DNA of 64,000 nt from Bettongia penicillata ogilbyi (taxonomy: Eukaryota; Chordata; Mammalia; Diprotodontia; Potoroidae). The position numbers and the translations under genes are program-made. Numbering within the stretch: the first letter of the stretch is position 1; each line of letters begins with the position of its first letter. The stretch covers positions 3,740,001-3,804,000 of the forward strand of contig JAJHZJ010000496.1 of the NCBI GenBank assembly GCA_023548195.1, in the 5' to 3' direction. Of this stretch, positions 58,985-64,000 are shown one piece after another. Below the pieces are notes generated by a model that saw only the letters and a program-made list of their open reading frames with translations, ran no database searches and was not told the DNA's origin.

Positions 58985-59145
58985 CTGTCCTGTGCTCTCT
59001 TCTCTTCTTGGTTCCTGAGGTCAGAATGAGGCAAGATGGGGAGGAGTTACAAAAGCTCAAATTTAGACTTAATATAAGGAAGAATTTCCTAATCATGAGA
59101 GCCATCTCAAAGAGGAATGAGACTGCTTTGGGAGGATGAGGGTTG
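58985..59145 (+). mobile_element. L3/CR1-like LINE piece, sense
   Basis: AATTTAGACTTAATATAAGG, AAGAATTTCCTAATCATGAG, AGCCATCTCAAAGAGGAATG and AGACTGCTTTGGGAGGATGA match the common L3/CR1 stretch near the 3' end. Confidence 0.65.
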
Positions 59146-60789
59146 AGAAAAGGTCATTAGATTTGGCAATTAAGAGATCACTGATCACTTTGGAAAGGGC
59201 AGCTTTGGTTGAATGATGAGATCAGATGTCACATTTTGTTGCGACATAAAAGGGAAGAGAGAAATGCAGTGATAGGTGGTAGAAATGGATGGATCAAGTG
59301 AAAATTTTTTTGAGAATGGGAGAAACATGGATGCAGGAAGTAGAGAAACAGCCAACTGACAGAGAAATTAAGAATAAGTGAGAGACTGAGTATGATAGAG
59401 AAAGAAATGTATTGGAAAAGATGGGATGGAATGGGATCTCTTGTGCATGTAGAAGAACTGACTGTGGCAAGCAGAAGGGACACTTCATCACATGAGAGAG
59501 GGGGTGAAAGCAGAAATAGTGGCAGGCATGTGAGATGAGGAGGTGAGAAGAGGGAGCTCTTGGAGCATGGCCTCAATTTTTTCAGTGAAATATGAGACAA
59601 GGTTCTCAGCTGAGAAGATGGGGGAGGGGGGTGTTGGGAGGTTTGAAGAAAGCCTGAAAAGGTTTAGAAAACCCATTGTGGTGAGTGAGATAGTGAGTCA
59701 GTCACTCAGACCTCACACACAATTTTGCTCACATCTCCCTCATACGCTTATTATGTGATGGTATAACTTTAGGGAATTTGCCATATCCTACAGTAGATTA
59801 TATACTCCATGGAGGCAAGATCATGCCTAAACTATATTCTGTACTTTTCTTATAGTCCAGTGCAATGCTCTGCAACAGTAAGCATTTAAGAAATGTATAT
59901 TGAATTGTTTAGTTACCATAACTGGATTCCCAATTCCCAGTTGTTATTTTCTGATAACTGTGTGATCTCTTTGAGAAGGCTAACAGTGAGAACGACACAT
60001 ATGATTGGGAAATCTGCTGACTTCACCATAGGCTTCCAATCTAGAAGACCAGCTTCTCTCCTAGTTCTCTCAGGTTCCCTTTGCTTCTAGCATCTACTTC
60101 CATTTCTTTCCCTTAGCCCATTGTTTCTAGAATCTCTTCTTATAAGCCAGATGGAGCTGCGGAGTGCCCTCCACCCTTCCTCCCTTCAGCCAGTTCAGAA
60201 CAGGGCAGCTTGCCCAGTCAGAGCAAACCAGGTTCACTCCACTCTGCTCTGAGCTCCTCCTAGGGCAGGTTTTCTCCTGCTTTCCTCTCTCATTGTCACT
60301 AGCCCCTTTTCAGCTAGCCTATTCCCCAGGTCATCGCCTAATCTTGACATGAGAAACTGAGAGCAACACAAAAAGATTCCTTCTCTCACAAAAGAGCATT
60401 CTCTCAGGTCATGAAAAGCTCTTCTGTTAGAGAGCTCTCGGCCTCTCTGGAAGGTCACTGATGATTGCTACTTCAGAGTTTCCAAGGGTTCCAATCCCAC
60501 AGGACTCAACTGGCCAATGCAGTTGATCCTTAAATGACAGTTATATCACGCAACTTTCTCTCTGCCCCAATCTCCAAAGTCCATGGAATCCATTCTGCTT
60601 CCTGTTTTCTGCCTGCTCTGAAGGGGACAGCAGACTCACAAAGGGGCTATCCAAGTAGAGGAATAGAGCCCTGCTTCTCCCAGTGAGTCCAACATCTGGC
60701 AAGCCTCGCTTTCCTCTGAGCATTGGCACATTCTCTCAAAAGTCTCATATTTGATGAATCTGGGATCTCACTGCAACCAAGAACAATGA

Positions 60790-61260
60790 CTCTGGAGGAT
60801 GAGGATCTGAGTTCAAAACTCACTTCTTAGGCTTACTATTCATGTGACCCTCGATAGGTCACTAACTGTATCATAGGTTTAGAGTGAGAAGAGACCTTAA
60901 AAGGTCAACCCCTTCATTTTACAGATGAGGAAACTGAGGTTGAGAAACACTAAGTTACTTACTCAGGGGTCACATAGTTTGTAAGTTTCTGAGACAGGAT
61001 TTGAATTTGATTGTCTGATTCCAGTCATAGTACTCCATCCATCTAGTTGCTATCTAATCTCTCTATCCCTGTTTCTTCACCTGAAAAATGAAGAAGTTAA
61101 GTAAATGACTTCTGAGGAGTCTTCCACTTCTAGATCTAGGATTCAGTTATCTGATAAACATAACTTATCTAGGTCTCAGTTTTCTTATCTGTTAAATGGG
61201 GAGGTTGGACTGATTAACTCTGGTGTTTGTTCTAGCTTGATGTCTATGGGTCTGTGAAAT
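60790..61260. mobile_element. Cluster of SINEs in alternating orientation
   Basis: A plus-oriented head (GAGTTCAAAACTCACTTC, CATGTGACCCTCGATAGGTC) is followed by a minus-oriented MIR (TTACAGATGAGGAAACTGAG, GACAGGATTTGAATTTGATT) and then a plus-oriented tail (CTATCCCTGTTTCTTCACCT). This suggests nested insertion. Confidence 0.65.
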
Positions 61261-61559
61261 GGGTTCTAAAACTTCCAGGGAAAACCACAATCCAATAATA
61301 CCTCCTAATCCAACATAACTGTTATCCCCTACAAAATACAAAATTGCCAAGAGTCAAATTTAGGCTTGATGGAAAGATAGGCTGCCTCATTATATAGTAT
61401 GTTATCATTCACAGGTAGAATGATAACTAGGCTGGAATCTCAGGCCACTGAAATTTAGTGGTATTGACAGCATGAATACTCATGCCTGCAACAATGTCTA
61501 CAACGGGTAGAAAGTGAGTAAATCACATTTGGCTTTAAAGGATTATTGGAATGAAAATT

Positions 61560-62340
61560 CCTTGGAACATTGTAGCCAAAATCCAGAGCCTTCTAGTCAA
61601 AGAGGAAATACCACAAGCAGTCAGAAGGAAAGAATTCAAGAAACCTTGGAATATAATATTACAAAAGCAAAAGAGATAAGCTTACAAGGCAAAATAACTT
61701 ATTCAGAAAAACTGATCCTACAGGGAGGAAATGGATCTTTAATGAAATGAAGGACTTCCAAATATTACTGAATAAAAATCCAGAGCTGCCTAGAAACTTT
61801 GAAGTGCAAACCACGGAGCCCAGAGAAATATAAAAAGCATCTTGATTGTAGTGGCAAAGAATTGAAATTGAGGGGATGCCATCGATGAATGAAGAAGTAA
61901 TGGCATATGAATGTGACGGAATACTATTGTATTACAAGATGCGGTGAAGGAAGTGGCTTCATGCAAAAGGGAGACCTGTGTGAAATGATGCCGAGTGAAG
62001 TGAGTATAACTAGGAAAACAGTATCAAAATTGTAAAGACAGACAAGTTTGACAGACTTAGGAATGCTAATCAATGCAAGAATGAACCACAGTCCCGGAGG
62101 ATTCTTAATGAAATATGCTATTTTCTTCCTGACAAAGAGTCTATACATTTAAAGTACAGATTGAGACATATTTTGAGTGGACATGGCCAATGTGGAAATT
62201 TATTTAGCTGGACTACATGTGGTTTGTTACAGAGGTTTTTTTTTTTTTCTCTCTCTCCCTGATAGTTGAGGAAGGTGGAGGAGAAAGAAGGTAGATTTTC
62301 ACTGAGTGAGAAAAAAAATAAAATTCAATTTTAAAAAAAG
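61560..62340 (+). mobile_element. L1 LINE 3' end, sense
   Basis: From about 61,850: TGGCAAAGAATTGAAATTGA, GGCATATGAATGTGACGGAA, TACTATTGTATTACAAGATG and ATGCCGAGTGAAGTGAGTAT, then GGACATGGCCAATGTGGAAA and an A-rich end near 62,320. The upstream part (61,560-61,830) looks like other retroelement sequence of uncertain family. Confidence 0.7.
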
Positions 62341-62789
62341 AGGAAAGAAAAGAAAGTAGAGGCACTAGTTGTATGTAGATGGCCATCTCAAGGAGTTTAG
62401 GCAGTTAGAGTGTGTATCCATTTTATTTGACTACACTTACTTTTTACAAGAGGTAAAGTTCATTTTTTCTGTGGGGAGGAGATATGTGAAGGGGGAAAGG
62501 GTAGTAATAATTAGTCAATGATACAATTTTAAGATACACAGTAGAGCAGAAGTAAGTCCAGAAAGACACAAATGGGCCAATATTGGAATCACCATGTAAG
62601 ATTTATTATATACATTTAAAAACCCAAGTTGTATAGAATTTTGTAGTTTCAAATTCAATTTTCTTTTTTCATTCTTTATTTTTTATTAAAGTGATCATAA
62701 TTGTTTTTATTTGTCAATTTCATCACAATTTTTTTTGAAAAATCAAAATATTTTTAAAAAAATAAAAATATGCATCTTTGTCCTACTTG

Positions 62790-63480
62790 AAGGAATAGAG
62801 TAGAAGAGAATGCAACCCTGACAGTGGCTGAGTGTGGAAGAAAGACTGTAGCCACCCATAGGGGAGCAAGCTCAGGAGACCACTGAATTGATCTATGCAT
62901 CAGAAACATCAAACCTTGCAAAAAGCACCATGGCTGAGCAATTTGCCAGGCCCAGGGCAGCAGCAGTAGAGCTTACAAGAGGGGTCAGCATAACCACTGA
63001 GTAACCTGCTCCATTCATCCCAGAAGCAGATTGGCCTGTCTAGCCAAGACATCATGTCTTGCAAACAAGACATCATGCCCGGCAAATAACCAGCCCAGCT
63101 GAATGGATGAGCTTATAACAAACTTTGTGAGAACCCTCTGGAAAGAGAAAGGATAGTAAGGTCCTGAATTCTGGAGTAGTAAGTTGCCTCAACGCTGTGT
63201 GTGCCCTACCTTTTGTTCATACCCACTCCATTACCCTCCTGAACTCTTAGTGAGCTTGTGGGAGAGTGTGCCCCTGGTTTGGGGGAGAATTGCTTTGTAA
63301 ATATTTCTGTTGATATGTCATTTGAGTAAATCCCTTTGAAAAAGAACTATTTACTGACTTTTTAGAAGGGAAGCACACTGATGGGGGCTCATGAACTAAC
63401 ATTAAGAGGTTACTCACTTATAGCATTACCCATAAGAACCTGAAATAGGAACAGGCACCCCTCTGAAGACTCAACCAGTC
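62790..63480. other. Unclassified sequence, possible retroviral-type LTR
   Basis: It differs from neighbouring repeats in composition and holds a short duplicated segment (AAGACATCATGTCTTGCAA and AAGACATCATGCCCGGCAA). No coding region, primer-binding site or clear TG...CA borders were established. Low confidence. Confidence 0.25.
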
Positions 63481-64000
63481 AACTATTAGAAATATGAGTT
63501 AGGTTAATGAGCTCAGAGATGGATAGCATATATTTATAAATTATATGTATATGCTATCATATCAATATATTATGTACATTACAAAACAAAGAAAATTTAA
63601 ATTTTAAAAAAAGATGAGATAAATATGATTTTTTTTAAAGTTAATTTGAGGGCTTTTTTATGCTACTTGCCACGGCTGCCAAAATGTGCACTCTGGTCAC
63701 TGTAGGCTGAATGACCACATGTCAGATTTGTTTGAGGGGATTCTGGTTCAAGTACAGGTTAGACCCCACAGTCTCTGGAGTCTCTTGCAGCTCTGAGATG
63801 CAGTGAAATGTGACCTCTTATCTCAGGACGTAGTAGACAATTAAATGAGTGTTTTAGTACAATAATTCTAATGGACATCTTTTGTTTTTTACAACTAAGG
63901 TGGTTTCCAAAGCAATCTTATGGTCTTGATCAGCTGGGTCCCTTCTCTGATTTCTTGAGCTTTATGTGAACTTAGCACTCATAAACCTTAATGCTAACAC

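Larger units (their letters stand above)
53336..64000. other. Intergenic region downstream of FNDC3B
   Basis: No exon with domain content or convincing splice sites was found. Contents: CR1/L3 relic (53,455-54,350), SINE scraps (54,420-54,480; 55,200-55,310), unclassified old repeat pieces (55,960-56,260; 59,150-59,690), marsupial SINE (56,290-56,530), L2 pieces (about 57,770-57,850; 58,340-58,620), L3-like piece (58,985-59,145), SINE cluster (60,790-61,260), L1 3' end (about 61,560-62,340), AT-rich sequence (62,620-62,780) and a possible LTR (62,790-63,480). In human the next gene is GHSR, tens of kb away, so the absence of a gene here is expected. Confidence 0.75.

Noticed and set aside
59229..59600. 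123-codon antisense frame downstream of the gene
   Set aside because: It is within old repeat sequence with purine bias; the predicted product is low-complexity and unlike any family I know.
1..64000. A previously undescribed multi-gene system
   Set aside because: Read on both strands, the window has one vertebrate gene and repeats. No operon, phage, defence or mobile gene cassette is present.

Overview
This window is ordinary mammalian nuclear DNA and carries the 3' end of one protein-coding gene on the + strand, followed by about 10.7 kb of downstream intergenic sequence. The gene is recognised as FNDC3B (fibronectin type III domain containing 3B). Seven coding exons splice in frame into 454 codons plus a TAG stop. 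They encode the end of one FN3 domain, four complete FN3 domains, a C-terminal hydrophobic anchor and the short end QYFLMK. That is roughly the last third of a protein that is about 1,200 residues long in human. The paralogue FNDC3A was considered, but the recalled FNDC3B sequence fits much better throughout.

The host is most likely a marsupial. The introns are packed with tRNA-derived SINEs of the MIR type. They also hold a MIR-like SINE whose tail reads roughly 'ggaaatggcaaac...ctttgccaagaaa...', which I associate with marsupial genomes (near 2,400, 17,540, 36,260 and 56,440). L2, CR1/L3 and divergent L1 3' ends are also present. The species assignment is inference from repeats only.

Layout: end of an upstream intron (1-219); exons at 220-333, 947-1096, 8123-8403, 15702-15914, 31950-32116 and 35195-35322; a terminal exon beginning at 49263, with the stop at 49572-49574. 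A long 3' UTR of about 3.76 kb runs to a poly(A) signal at 53313-53318, with a possible proximal signal at 51530-51535. The six introns inside the window are 613, 7,026, 7,298, 16,035, 3,078 and 13,940 bp. From about 53,340 to 64,000 I see no gene, only old LINE and SINE fragments and AT-rich sequence.

No undescribed multi-gene system is visible. The most interesting signals are non-coding: a minisatellite grown from the 3' end of a MIR SINE (48,628-49,010), a GU-tract/CA-tract pair in the 3' UTR that could form a long RNA duplex, MIR insertions in the 3' UTR (one carrying a miR-143 seed match), oppositely oriented L1 3' ends flanking one exon, two further tandem repeats of unusual units, a coding GT microsatellite in the last exon, and several repeat-free islands that look like candidate regulatory elements. 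Repeat boundaries and family names were judged by eye and are approximate.
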